Source: an uncultured Eubacteriales bacterium (GTDB lineage: Bacteria; Bacillota; Clostridia; Christensenellales; Aristaeellaceae). From it: a DNA stretch of 64,000 nt. The notes below the pieces were generated by a model. That model worked only from the letters and a program-made list of their open reading frames with translations. It was not told the origin of the DNA and searched no databases. The translations under genes were made by a program, and so were the position numbers. Location of the stretch: positions 32,547 through 96,546 of the forward strand of contig CADBZH010000008.1 of NCBI GenBank assembly GCA_902799045.1, given 5' to 3'. Positions 38,157-45,982 of the stretch are shown here, piece by piece (position 1 is the stretch's first letter; each line of letters opens with the position of its first letter).

Positions 38157-39077
38157 TCAGCCGCCGAAGGCCGCCAGCACGCCGAAGCCGAGGATGGCCA
38201 CCAGCGTGGACACGGAAAGCGCCGAGGACACGTAGACCCGCTGGTCGGCGTCGTCGGCGAACACCGGCAGCACGAAGGGCGGCGGCAGGATGAACATCAC
38301 GTTCACCGCGGCCCCCAGCCCGGCCCGGGGCCAGAGCCAGCCCAGCACCGCCACCAGCGCCAGCCGCAGCAGCATCATGATGGCGAAGCGCACCCCCACC
38401 ACCTTCAGCGTGTTCAGCCAGGGGATGTCGCCCAGCACCAGATCATAGCCGATGGCCAGCAGGATGATGGCGCTGGTCGGCGCGGCCACGAAGTCCGCGC
38501 AGGCGCTGATCAACCCCGCCGCGCCGGAGGGCTCCAGCGCCCGGTACAGCCCCGTCGCCCCCAGCAGCACGCCGCAGACGATGGCCAGGATGATCGGCGA
38601 GAGCGCCATCTCCTTCAGCAGCGCGCCGGGCCTGGCCTTCTCCCGGCCCTCCAGCCCCAGCAGCAGCTTGTAGGCCGTGAACACGAACAGCACCTGGCCC
38701 AGGTCGATCCGGGCGAACTCCGCCGTGCGGGCGGAGCCGTAGAGCATGTTGAACAGCGCGTAGCCCAGCATGCCCGCCTCGAAGCCCGTGGTCAAAAACG
38801 GCACGAACCGGGACGGCATGCGCAGCAGCCGCGCCGCCGCCTTCCCCAGCGCCCATGCCGCCAGGCACACCGCGAACATCATCAGCGGGATCACCACGTC
38901 CATCAGCGTGTAGCGGGTCGTGGCGAACGCGTTCAACAGCACCGCCGGCAGCGTGATGTTCACCACCACGCTCTTCATGGCGTCCACGCCCTCCCGGGCG
39001 ATCAGCTTCTTCCGCCGCGCCAGCATGCCGATGGCCAGCATCACGATGACCGGCAGGATCGTTTTGAGTACTTCCAT
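38157..39077 (-). CDS. AEC-family membrane transporter
   Basis: 306 residues, about ten membrane helices. MEVLKTILPVIVMLAIGMLARRKKLI is the typical opening of auxin-efflux-carrier/malate-permease-like proteins, followed by NITLPAVLLNAF and near the end FILPPPFVLPVFADDADQR, the second half of the inverted-repeat transporter. Substrate unknown; relatives carry organic acids. GAGGGG precedes the ATG. It lies 114 bases upstream of the beta-helix gene on the same strand. Confidence 0.87.
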   Translation of the reverse strand: MEVLKTILPVIVMLAIGMLARRKKLIAREGVDAMKSVVVNITLPAVLLNAFATTRYTLMDVVIPLMMFAVCLAAWALGKAAARLLRMPSRFVPFLTTGFEAGMLGYALFNMLYGSARTAEFARIDLGQVLFVFTAYKLLLGLEGREKARPGALLKEMALSPIILAIVCGVLLGATGLYRALEPSGAAGLISACADFVAAPTSAIILLAIGYDLVLGDIPWLNTLKVVGVRFAIMMLLRLALVAVLGWLWPRAGLGAAVNVMFILPPPFVLPVFADDADQRVYVSSALSVSTLVAILGFGVLAAFGG

Positions 39078-39122
39078 GCTCTGCCCCTCCGCGTCGATAT
39101 TGGGATGGTCGGGTATGGAAAC

Positions 39123-39151
39123 ATCATACCAGATTCGCCGCCGCGGGGCAA
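39123..39151 (-). promoter_or_regulatory. SigmaA promoter of the AEC transporter gene
   Basis: TTGCCC (39151-39146), 17 bp, TATGAT (39128-39123) with a TGG extension, on the minus strand. Confidence 0.6.
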
Positions 39152-39166
39152 GGGCGGAACGCGAAT

Positions 39167-39259
39167 TTGCCACGTCGGCCTGAAGGCTTCCCCGCAATGA
39201 CGCAGTGCGAAACAGAATCGAACAACGTCATTGCGAGGAGCGAAGCGACGTGGCAATCC
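39167..39259. repeat. Dispersed repeat family 1, paired copy D
   Basis: TTTGCCACGTCGGCCTGAAG and GAAGCGACGTGGCAATCC arms around a central AACGTCATTGCGAGG block, between two minus-strand genes. Confidence 0.75.
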
Positions 39260-39309
39260 GGGTCCCCTTGCCTTCCCCCTCTGGGGAAGGCAATGTCAAC
39301 CCCTCCGTC

Positions 39310-41529
39310 CTATTGATTGAACAGGGGCTCCAGCGACTCGCGCTCATCCTCCAGCGCCTCGAGCACCCACTCGCTCCAGTGGCGGGCGTCGGTGTCCTCG
39401 TCGCCGAACACATAGTCCTCCTGGCCGTAGTCGATCACGTCGAACCCGGGCACGGCCTTGCTGGCCCCGCTGGTGCGATAGGCCATGCCGTCCGCCAGGG
39501 TGAAGTCCACCTGTCCGTCCTCCGACAGCGTCACCCAGCCGGACAGGTCGGTGCCGGTGGGGCTTTCGGCGTCGCCGTTCACGCCCTCGGGGATCGCCCC
39601 GGCCTTCTCCACCGCCACGCCGTCGTCGGCGTATTCGCCGACCATCCGATCCACCCACAGCGCCAGGCTCTCGCCCAGCACCTCGCCGGGCACGTGGCCG
39701 CCGTCCCACTGCCATTCAATGGTGGCCTCGATGTCGGCGTTCAGCGCCGCCAGCTGCACATTCAGCGAGTTGAACATGGCGATATCGCCCTCCACCGCGC
39801 CGCAGACGATGCGCAGCCAGTCCGGGTCCTCGGTGTCGGAATCGCCGATGTAGTCCAGCGGGTTGTACAGGTCCACCGGGTTGTTGCCGTAGCGGTCGCC
39901 CGCGTCCAGCGCCTCCAGGTCCGCCTCGTAGGCGGCGAGCAGCTCGTCATAGCTGGCGTAGTTCTTCGAATCCACGGCGCTGCCCGCCGCCTGGGTCGTG
40001 CCCGCGTCGGGGGTGCCCACGGCCAGCTCGTCGCCGGAGAGGCTTTCGCCGCCTTCAAAGTCCGGCTTTTCGCCGCCGAAGTCCGGCATTTCGCCGCCTT
40101 CAAAGTCCGGCTTTTCGCCGCCAAAGTCCCCACGGCCGTTCATGCCGGACGGGCCCATGCCGCCAAAGCCGCCAGCGGGGCTCCCGCCGCCGCCGGGGCC
40201 GCCAAAGCCGCCAGCGGTCGAGCCCTTGGCATAGCGGCCCTCGATGAAGGCCAGCGCGCGGTCGGCGTCGCTCATCGCCGCCACGGCCTCGTCGGACAGG
40301 GCGCTGCCGTCGGCGTCAAACCAGGTCCAGCCCTCGGCGTAGGCCAGGTTGTCCACATACCACTGCAAATTCGACCGCAGCTCCGCAAGGTACAGATCCA
40401 GGTAGCTGCCGCCGTAGCCGTTGGTGGCGGCGTACTTCTCCTCGTCGTACTCGATGGTCAGCGCGACCGTGCTCTCCAGCGCCCCGTCGCCGTCCAGGTC
40501 GAAGCCCACCTTCTCCTCGTCCACGGTCAGGTCCTGTTCGTTGATGTAGTCCATGTATTCCCGCGACAGCGCCCCGGCCAGCGCCTGCTGGAAATCGGTG
40601 TTGAAGCTGAAGCCGGGGTTCAGCGTGTATTCGAAGGCCAGGGCCATGTCCGCCTCGTACAGCGGGGTGATGGCGCTGTAGGCCACGCAGCCCCAGGCGC
40701 CGTCGGAGAGCTCGTATTCCTCGCCGTCGATGGTCACCTCCGTGGAATAGCTGCCGTCCGCCAGGCGATAGACGCCCACCGCGCCCAGCTCGATCTGGTA
40801 GTCGTAGAAGTCGGGGTGGTTGGACGTGGCCGCGAACATCACCGCGTGGGCCCCGCCGCCGCTGCCGCCGGTGGACACCCAGTAATCCACGCTGCCGGGG
40901 AGGTTGCCCAGCAGGATGTTGTACTTCACGAAGCGGGCCGCCGCCTTCTGGTCCGCCAGGCAGCTGGGCGCGTCGCCGGTGTAGACGGTGTCGCCGCTTT
41001 CGTCCACATAGCTGTCCTGCTTGCCGCGGTTGCCGCAGGCCACGTTCACATAGCCCTGGGCGGCGTAGGTGGCCGCGGCGGCGGTGCTGGTGGAATTGCC
41101 GTAGCCCGCCGCGCCGGTGTTCAGGATCACGGGCGCGGTGTCGGCGGTGTAGACCTGGCCGTTTTCGCTGGTGACCTCGGCCTCATAGTCGATCACCAGC
41201 GCGCCGGCGACGGCCCCGGAGGCGGTTTCCGCCGTCACGTCCGCCGCGCCGTCGCCGTCGGTGTCGATGCCGGTCACATAGGCCCCCGGCACGCACACCG
41301 ACACGCCCTCCTCGCTCTCGATGACCGGCTTCGTCACCGCCGTCACCACCGAAAGCGTCCAGGCGTCGGACTCGGCGCTGTAGGTCCACTCCTGGCCCAT
41401 GTTCTTCAGGTTCAGCGCCGCCTCGATGGCCTCGCGATCCGAGACCTCGAAGGCCGCCGCCTCCGCCAGGCCGCCGAAGCAGCCCGCCAGCAGCGCCAGC
41501 GCCATGAACCACGCAAACGCTCTCTTCAT
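39310..41529 (-). CDS. Secreted tannase-like alpha/beta hydrolase with Gly-rich insert
   Basis: 739 residues; ATG at 41529 begins a lipoprotein-type signal (MKRAFAWFMALALLAGCFGG, lipobox Cys near residue 17). An alpha/beta-hydrolase core shows APVILNTGAAGYGNSTST, AQGYVNVACGNRGK, DQKAAARFVKYN and the nucleophile elbow STGGSGGGAHAVMFAATS, resembling bacterial tannase/feruloyl esterases. Two EF-hand-like Ca loops (DTDGDGAADV and DLDGDGALES) are present. About residues 465-530 are a Gly/Pro/Asp/Glu low-complexity insert (FGGEKPDFEGGEMPDFGG). Probably an extracellular esterase; tannic or feruloyl esters are only a guess. Confidence 0.75.
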   Translation of the reverse strand: MKRAFAWFMALALLAGCFGGLAEAAAFEVSDREAIEAALNLKNMGQEWTYSAESDAWTLSVVTAVTKPVIESEEGVSVCVPGAYVTGIDTDGDGAADVTAETASGAVAGALVIDYEAEVTSENGQVYTADTAPVILNTGAAGYGNSTSTAAAATYAAQGYVNVACGNRGKQDSYVDESGDTVYTGDAPSCLADQKAAARFVKYNILLGNLPGSVDYWVSTGGSGGGAHAVMFAATSNHPDFYDYQIELGAVGVYRLADGSYSTEVTIDGEEYELSDGAWGCVAYSAITPLYEADMALAFEYTLNPGFSFNTDFQQALAGALSREYMDYINEQDLTVDEEKVGFDLDGDGALESTVALTIEYDEEKYAATNGYGGSYLDLYLAELRSNLQWYVDNLAYAEGWTWFDADGSALSDEAVAAMSDADRALAFIEGRYAKGSTAGGFGGPGGGGSPAGGFGGMGPSGMNGRGDFGGEKPDFEGGEMPDFGGEKPDFEGGESLSGDELAVGTPDAGTTQAAGSAVDSKNYASYDELLAAYEADLEALDAGDRYGNNPVDLYNPLDYIGDSDTEDPDWLRIVCGAVEGDIAMFNSLNVQLAALNADIEATIEWQWDGGHVPGEVLGESLALWVDRMVGEYADDGVAVEKAGAIPEGVNGDAESPTGTDLSGWVTLSEDGQVDFTLADGMAYRTSGASKAVPGFDVIDYGQEDYVFGDEDTDARHWSEWVLEALEDERESLEPLFNQ

Positions 41530-41663
41530 GATGATGCCCTCCTGTTTCAATGGGGAATGAAGAATGGGGGTCGGGATCCGGAGTTCGAGGGAGCTGGCTG
41601 GCCGAAGGGCAGACTGAGGGAGTTCTCCGCAGACGCCCCGGCGCTCCGCCATGGATCCCATTC

Positions 41664-41693
41664 ATTATAACATTTGAAATGATTCAAAATCAA
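41664..41693 (-). promoter_or_regulatory. Promoter of the tannase-like gene
   Basis: TTGATT (41693-41688), 18 bp, TATAAT (41669-41664) on the minus strand. The -35 is the end of the preceding gene's terminator. Confidence 0.6.
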
Positions 41694-41716
41694 GGAGGAG
41701 GCCGGGGCCTCCTCCT
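41688..41716 (-). terminator. Terminator of the PAEKPDDV-repeat gene
   Basis: AGGAGGAGGCC (41693-41703) pairs with GGCCTCCTCCT (41706-41716), followed by TTGATTTTG on the minus strand, 10 bases after the stop. Confidence 0.75.
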
Positions 41717-41725
41717 GCGAAGGGG

Positions 41726-42559
41726 TTACTTCGCGCTTTGCTGCCAGGCGGTGATGGCGTCGTACTCCTCCTGGGAGATCACGCCGTCGTTCAGCAGGTC
41801 CTTCAGCAGGTCAGGCTGCTCGCCGTCCGCGGGGGCCTCGCCCTCAGCGGGAGCCTCGCCCTCAGCGGGGGCCTCGCCCTCAGCGGGGGCCTCGGCACCG
41901 GGCTGTTCGGGATGCCCGCTGTTGGCGGGGGCGTGTGCCTTCATATAGGCGTCGATGCTGTCGCGGGTCTCCTGGGAGATCACGCCGCTGCGCACCATCG
42001 CGTCGAAGTCCAGTCGCATGCCGTGACCCGCCTTGCCGCCGCGCATCCCCTTGCCGTTGGGCTGCTGGCCGTTGGGCTGCTGGCCGTTTCCGTTGGGCTG
42101 CTGCGCGTTCCGGTTCGGCATCTGGTTCTGATTCGGCATCTGGTTCCGGTTCGGCATCTGGCCCCGCTGACCGAAGTTCGGCTGCTGTCCGGAAGCCGGC
42201 TGCTGGCCGTTGCCATTGGGCATCTTGCCGTTGGGGCGCTGACCGTTGGGCTGCTGGCCGTTGGGCTGCTCGTTCTGGGCAGGCTGTTCGCTCTGGGCAG
42301 GCTGTTCGCTCTGGGCGTCGTCGCTCTGCTCGGGCACGTCGTCCGGCTTCTCCGCCGGCACGTCGTCCGGCTTCTCCGCCGGCACGTCGTCCGGCTTCTC
42401 CGCCGGCACATCCTCCGGCACGTCGTCCGGCTTCTCGGCCGGGGCCTGGTTCTCGGTGGTCTGCTGCTCGGGGGCCGTCGCCTCCTCCGCCATCGCGGGC
42501 AGCACGGTGCAGGTCGCCATCACGGCGAGGGTCAGCATCATCGCTAACAGTTTTTTCAT
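41726..42559 (-). CDS. Secreted low-complexity protein with PAEKPDDV repeats
   Basis: 277 residues; ATG at 42559 opens a clear signal peptide (MKKLLAMMLTLAVMATCTVLPAMA, cleavage near 24). Residues about 45-75 are tandem PAEKPDDV units, about 85-165 are Gln/Pro/Asn-rich (NGQQPNGQRPNG, MPNRNQMPNQNQ), and the tail has PAEGEA repeats flanking two short helices (MVRSGVISQETRDSIDAYM and LLNDGVISQEEYDAITAW) that resemble SHOCT-like or dockerin-like hairpins. No anchor motif. Its composition resembles that of the Gly-rich insert of the neighbouring esterase. Function unknown. Confidence 0.75.
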   Translation of the reverse strand: MKKLLAMMLTLAVMATCTVLPAMAEEATAPEQQTTENQAPAEKPDDVPEDVPAEKPDDVPAEKPDDVPAEKPDDVPEQSDDAQSEQPAQSEQPAQNEQPNGQQPNGQRPNGKMPNGNGQQPASGQQPNFGQRGQMPNRNQMPNQNQMPNRNAQQPNGNGQQPNGQQPNGKGMRGGKAGHGMRLDFDAMVRSGVISQETRDSIDAYMKAHAPANSGHPEQPGAEAPAEGEAPAEGEAPAEGEAPADGEQPDLLKDLLNDGVISQEEYDAITAWQQSAK

Positions 42560-42657
42560 GATCTTATCCTCCATTTCGTTGATTGTTTTTGGAAGCTTCT
42601 TCCCTGTCGACAATGGCATGATAACAGGGTTTCCTTAAACGAAAATTGAAGGATTTC

Positions 42658-42791
42658 ATACTAAATTCCTTCTAAAACATGTACAAATGCGGAGTGGATT
42701 TTTCGTTCTGGCAAAGCTGAGCGGAGGGAGGCGATGCAGCGCATCGTTGACTGAAGACGCAGATGTGCATGGATTAGATGGAATTTAGTAT
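42658..42791. mobile_element. MITE-like element, copy 2 (134 bp)
   Basis: Same ATACTAAATTCC...GGAATTTAGTAT ends as 25245-25384 and the same internal hairpin, with a few bases missing after GTTGACTGAAGA. It lies between the promoter region of the secreted low-complexity gene and the terminator of the DUF4037 gene. No convincing target duplication is visible at either copy. Confidence 0.75.
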
Positions 42792-42809
42792 CAGGTTTAT
42801 TGAAACGGC

Positions 42810-42836
42810 AAAAGCCGGGACGCTGTCCCGGCTTTT
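42810..42836 (-). terminator. Terminator of the OAH sulfhydrylase/TPR/DUF4037 operon
   Basis: AAAAGCCGGGAC (42810-42821) pairs with GTCCCGGCTTTT (42825-42836), 3-base loop, ending in TTTT on the minus strand just after the DUF4037 stop codon. Confidence 0.9.
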
Positions 42837-42852
42837 GGATGAGCGCTCCCCG

Positions 42853-43797
42853 TCACACCGCCGCCAGCACGTGCAGGTTTCGCAGCCGCGCGTCGGCGAT
42901 CGCGTCGTTGACGGAATAGGCGTGCTTCTCCAGGTCGCCGCAATCCGCGCGGGTGAGCCCCTCGTCGACCAGCGCGTCGATCACGTCGGCGGCCATGCCC
43001 TCGATCACGTCGCGCTTGGCCGCGGCCAGGTCGCCCTCGTTGTCGGTGGAGATCAGGTATTCCACCAGCTCGGCGTGCAGCGAAAGCCTCGGCAGCCGGC
43101 GCATGGCCCGTAGCGCCCACTTGTAGTAGGGCTGGTAGACGCCGTTCAGCAGGAACGCGGCGCTCATGGCGGCGCGGGCGAACTCGATGGCCGCCAGCTG
43201 GGCCGCGCCCTTCTCGCCGTGGGCGAGGCAGCGCGGATAGTTGTACTGCCCGGCCTGGCCCATCAGCAAGAGCTGTCCGGCCAGCTTCTTTTTGCGCACG
43301 TCCTCGGGATACCGGGCCAGGCGAGCGCGGATGGCCGTCACCTCGCCCGGGCCGTCGAAGAAGATCTCGCCGTTCACGGCCTCGGCCAGTGCGTATTCCG
43401 GCAGGGCCAGCCACTGGTCCACCGACAGCACGCCGTCCGCCGAGCCCACCCGGTCCGTGAACACCTCCGCCGCGCGCAGCACGCCGCGGCGCGGCCCGCC
43501 CACCGGCTGCATGCGGCCCCTCTCGAGGCCCATGAACGCCTTCGGCAGCCTCGCGTAGGCGCGCTCCAGCAGGAAGGCCGTGCGGCGGTCCACCACATCC
43601 TCCCCCGGCAAGAGCAGCATGAAGCCCGGCTCGAAGTCGTGATCGCGGGAGATCTCGTCGTCGAAGCCGAAGCACTCCGAGCCGCTGCCGAACAGCCCCG
43701 CGGCCACCCTGCCCCGAAGCTGAGGGAACTGCTCGCGCAGCATCGGCTCGCCATGCTGCTCCCAGTAGGCGCGAGCCAGATCAATCCCCCGCTGCAT
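42853..43797 (-). CDS. DUF4037 nucleotidyltransferase-like protein
   Basis: 314 residues, soluble. Near residue 37 GSGSECFGFDDEISRDHDFEPG matches the DUF4037 signature, which resembles a nucleotidyltransferase Gly-Ser...Asp-x-Asp motif; the remainder is helical. Substrate and role are unknown. Its start overlaps the end of the TPR gene by 17 bases, so the two are co-translated. Confidence 0.85.
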   Translation of the reverse strand: MQRGIDLARAYWEQHGEPMLREQFPQLRGRVAAGLFGSGSECFGFDDEISRDHDFEPGFMLLLPGEDVVDRRTAFLLERAYARLPKAFMGLERGRMQPVGGPRRGVLRAAEVFTDRVGSADGVLSVDQWLALPEYALAEAVNGEIFFDGPGEVTAIRARLARYPEDVRKKKLAGQLLLMGQAGQYNYPRCLAHGEKGAAQLAAIEFARAAMSAAFLLNGVYQPYYKWALRAMRRLPRLSLHAELVEYLISTDNEGDLAAAKRDVIEGMAADVIDALVDEGLTRADCGDLEKHAYSVNDAIADARLRNLHVLAAV

Positions 43798-44551
43798 AGA
43801 TTCGCTCCGCCTCCTCCCTCAGCGCCGCCGCCTCGGCAAACCAGCCGTAGTAATCGAAGGTCGGCGCGCACTTTTCGCACACGAAGGCATAGTAGCCGTC
43901 GTGGTCGATGCCGTCCCGGTGCAGAAGGTCCGCGGCCCGCTCGACCAGGTCGAATATGGCGCGCTCCCCGGCCTCCAGGCCGTCCCGGGCCTCCACCAGG
44001 TTCGCCCGGTTCAGGCAGGTCATGGCCTGCTCCAGCGCGCCGGTCGGCACCCGGGCCATCGCCTCCATGGCGCGGTCATAGAGGGCGTCGGCCTCCTCCC
44101 AGCGGCCCAGGGCCGCGCAGGTCAGCGCCATGTTGTTATAGAGCCCGCCCAGCAGCGAAGGCTCCGCGGCCGCGCTTTGCTCATAGATGGGCCGCGCCCG
44201 CTCAAACAGCACCAGCGCCCGCGCGTCCTCCCCGAAGGCGTTGAGCATCGTGGCGATGTTCACATAGGCGGTCGCGGCGCTGAGGGACCCTTCATAGTCC
44301 AGCGCGTCGATCAGCCGGAGGGCCTCGTCGGCGCTTTCCATGGCCTTCTCGCGCTCGCCCGTCTTGCGGTAGTGGCCCACCAGCTCGCCGCGCACCATCA
44401 GCTCGCCGCGCAGATCGCCGCCCGCCCGGGCCTCCTTAAGCCAGTACAGCAGGTGGCGCTCCGCCCCGGCATAGTCCCGCCGGGCCATGTACGCGTCCAT
44501 TTTGTCGATGATCCGCTGCTGGGGGATCGAATGATTCAACGCTTCGTTCAT
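43781..44551 (-). CDS. Tetratricopeptide repeat protein
   Basis: 256 residues of helical repeats, including ALRLIDALDYEGSLSAATAYVNIATMLNAFGEDARALVLFERA-type TPR units between about residues 25 and 200; no signal peptide. Such TPR/DUF4037 pairs recur together in Clostridia; a shared role is inferred, not known. It begins 52 bases after the O-acetylhomoserine sulfhydrylase gene and likely belongs to its transcript. Confidence 0.85.
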   Translation of the reverse strand: MNEALNHSIPQQRIIDKMDAYMARRDYAGAERHLLYWLKEARAGGDLRGELMVRGELVGHYRKTGEREKAMESADEALRLIDALDYEGSLSAATAYVNIATMLNAFGEDARALVLFERARPIYEQSAAAEPSLLGGLYNNMALTCAALGRWEEADALYDRAMEAMARVPTGALEQAMTCLNRANLVEARDGLEAGERAIFDLVERAADLLHRDGIDHDGYYAFVCEKCAPTFDYYGWFAEAAALREEAERIYAAGD

Positions 44552-44603
44552 GTTCTGCTCCAGTCGTGGTTGAGGGGGACTAACTCCTCATTCAAGCGAA
44601 GCG

Positions 44604-45887
44604 TCAGGCTTCCTCCAGCGCCTGGGCGATGTCGGCGATCAAATCCTCCGCGTCCTCCAGGCCGCAGGAAACGCGGATCAGGCCCGCGGGAACGCCGGCA
44701 GCCTTCAGCTGCTCGTCGGTCATCTGGCGGTGGGTGCTGCTGGCGGGGTTCAAGCAGCAGGTGCGGGCGTCGGCCACGTGGGTCTCGATGGCGGCCAGGC
44801 GCAGCGCCTTCATGAACCGGCTGGCGGCGTCCCTGCCGCCCTTCAGCTCAAAGCTGACCACGCCGCAGGAGCCGTTCGGCAGATACTTCTTCGCCCGCTC
44901 GTGGTAGGGGCTGTCCTTAAGGTCGCAGTAGCTGACGGAGGCGACCTTCTCATGCCCCTCCAGGAACTTCGCCACGGCCAGGCCGTTTTCGCAATGCCGC
45001 TTCATGCGCACGTGCAGGCTCTCCAGGCCCAGGTTCAGGTAGAAGGCGTGCTGGGGCGACTGGATGGAGCCGAAGTCGCGCATCAGCTGGGCGGTGCACT
45101 TGGTGATGAAGGCGCCGGCGTTTCCAAACTTCTCGGCGTAGGTGATGCCGTGGTAGCTCTCGTCGGGGGTGCACAGGCCCGGGAACTTTTCGGCGTGGGC
45201 CATCCAGTCGAAGTGGCCGCTGTCCACGATGGCGCCGCCGACGCTCACGCCGTGGCCGTCCATGTACTTGGTGGTGGAGTGGGTCACGATGTCCGCGCCC
45301 CACTCGAAGGGCCGGCAGTTCACCGGGGTGGCGAACGTGTTGTCGATGATCAGCGGCACGCCGTGGGCGTGGGCCGCCCGGGCAAACTGCTCGATGTCCA
45401 GCACCGTCAGCGCCGGGTTGGCGATGGTTTCGCCGAACACGGCCTTCGTGTTGGGCCTGAACGCGGCGTCCAGCTCCTCGTCGGTGCAGTTCGGGTCCAC
45501 GAAGGTCACCTCGATGCCCATCTTCGCCATCGTCACGGAGATCAGGTTGAAGGTGCCGCCGTAGATGGTGGAGGAGGAGACGATGTGGTCCCCGCAGGTG
45601 CATATGTTGAACAGCGCGAAGAAATTCGCCGCCTGGCCGGAGCTCGTCAGCATGGCGGCGGTGCCGCCCTCCAGCTCCGCGATCTTCGCCGCCACATAGT
45701 CGTTGGTGGGGTTCTGCAGGCGGGTGTAGAAGTAGCCGCTGGCCTCCAGGTCAAAGAGCTTGCCCATGTCCTCGCTGGTGTCATACTTGAAGGTGGTGGA
45801 CTGGATGATGGGGATCTGGCGCGGCTCGCCGTTCTTCGGGGTGTAGCCGCCCTGCACGCACCGCGTGCCCAGGCCGTTGTTTCGCAT
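44604..45887 (-). CDS. metY: O-acetylhomoserine sulfhydrylase (Cys/Met PLP enzyme)
   Basis: 427 residues. Typical Cys/Met-metabolism PLP fold: YTRLQNPTNDYVAAKIAELEGG, the PLP Lys in THSTTKYMDGHG, and NPASSTHRQM at the C-terminal substrate site. Converts O-acetylhomoserine and sulfide to homocysteine; related enzymes act on other O-acyl homoserines or on methionine (gamma-lyase), but the length and motifs favour MetY. ATG at 45887 follows AAGGAGG. Own sigmaA promoter; TPR and DUF4037 genes follow. Confidence 0.93.
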   Translation of the reverse strand: MRNNGLGTRCVQGGYTPKNGEPRQIPIIQSTTFKYDTSEDMGKLFDLEASGYFYTRLQNPTNDYVAAKIAELEGGTAAMLTSSGQAANFFALFNICTCGDHIVSSSTIYGGTFNLISVTMAKMGIEVTFVDPNCTDEELDAAFRPNTKAVFGETIANPALTVLDIEQFARAAHAHGVPLIIDNTFATPVNCRPFEWGADIVTHSTTKYMDGHGVSVGGAIVDSGHFDWMAHAEKFPGLCTPDESYHGITYAEKFGNAGAFITKCTAQLMRDFGSIQSPQHAFYLNLGLESLHVRMKRHCENGLAVAKFLEGHEKVASVSYCDLKDSPYHERAKKYLPNGSCGVVSFELKGGRDAASRFMKALRLAAIETHVADARTCCLNPASSTHRQMTDEQLKAAGVPAGLIRVSCGLEDAEDLIADIAQALEEA

Positions 45888-45927
45888 GGTGATTGCCTCC
45901 TTGGTTCTATGAACTCGCTTTATATCC

Positions 45928-45956
45928 ACTATAGTTTATCGCGTGGGCGTTGTCAA
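45928..45956 (-). promoter_or_regulatory. SigmaA promoter of the OAH sulfhydrylase operon
   Basis: TTGACA (45956-45951), 17 bp, TATAGT (45933-45928) on the minus strand; no S-box or T-box leader fits into the short 5' region. Confidence 0.85.
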
Positions 45957-45982
45957 GAGGCGATGACCCCTGGCCCCGCTCT

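Noticed and set aside
39205-41670. Plus-strand 820-codon open frame
   Set aside because: Antisense to the secreted esterase gene and starts inside a dispersed repeat.
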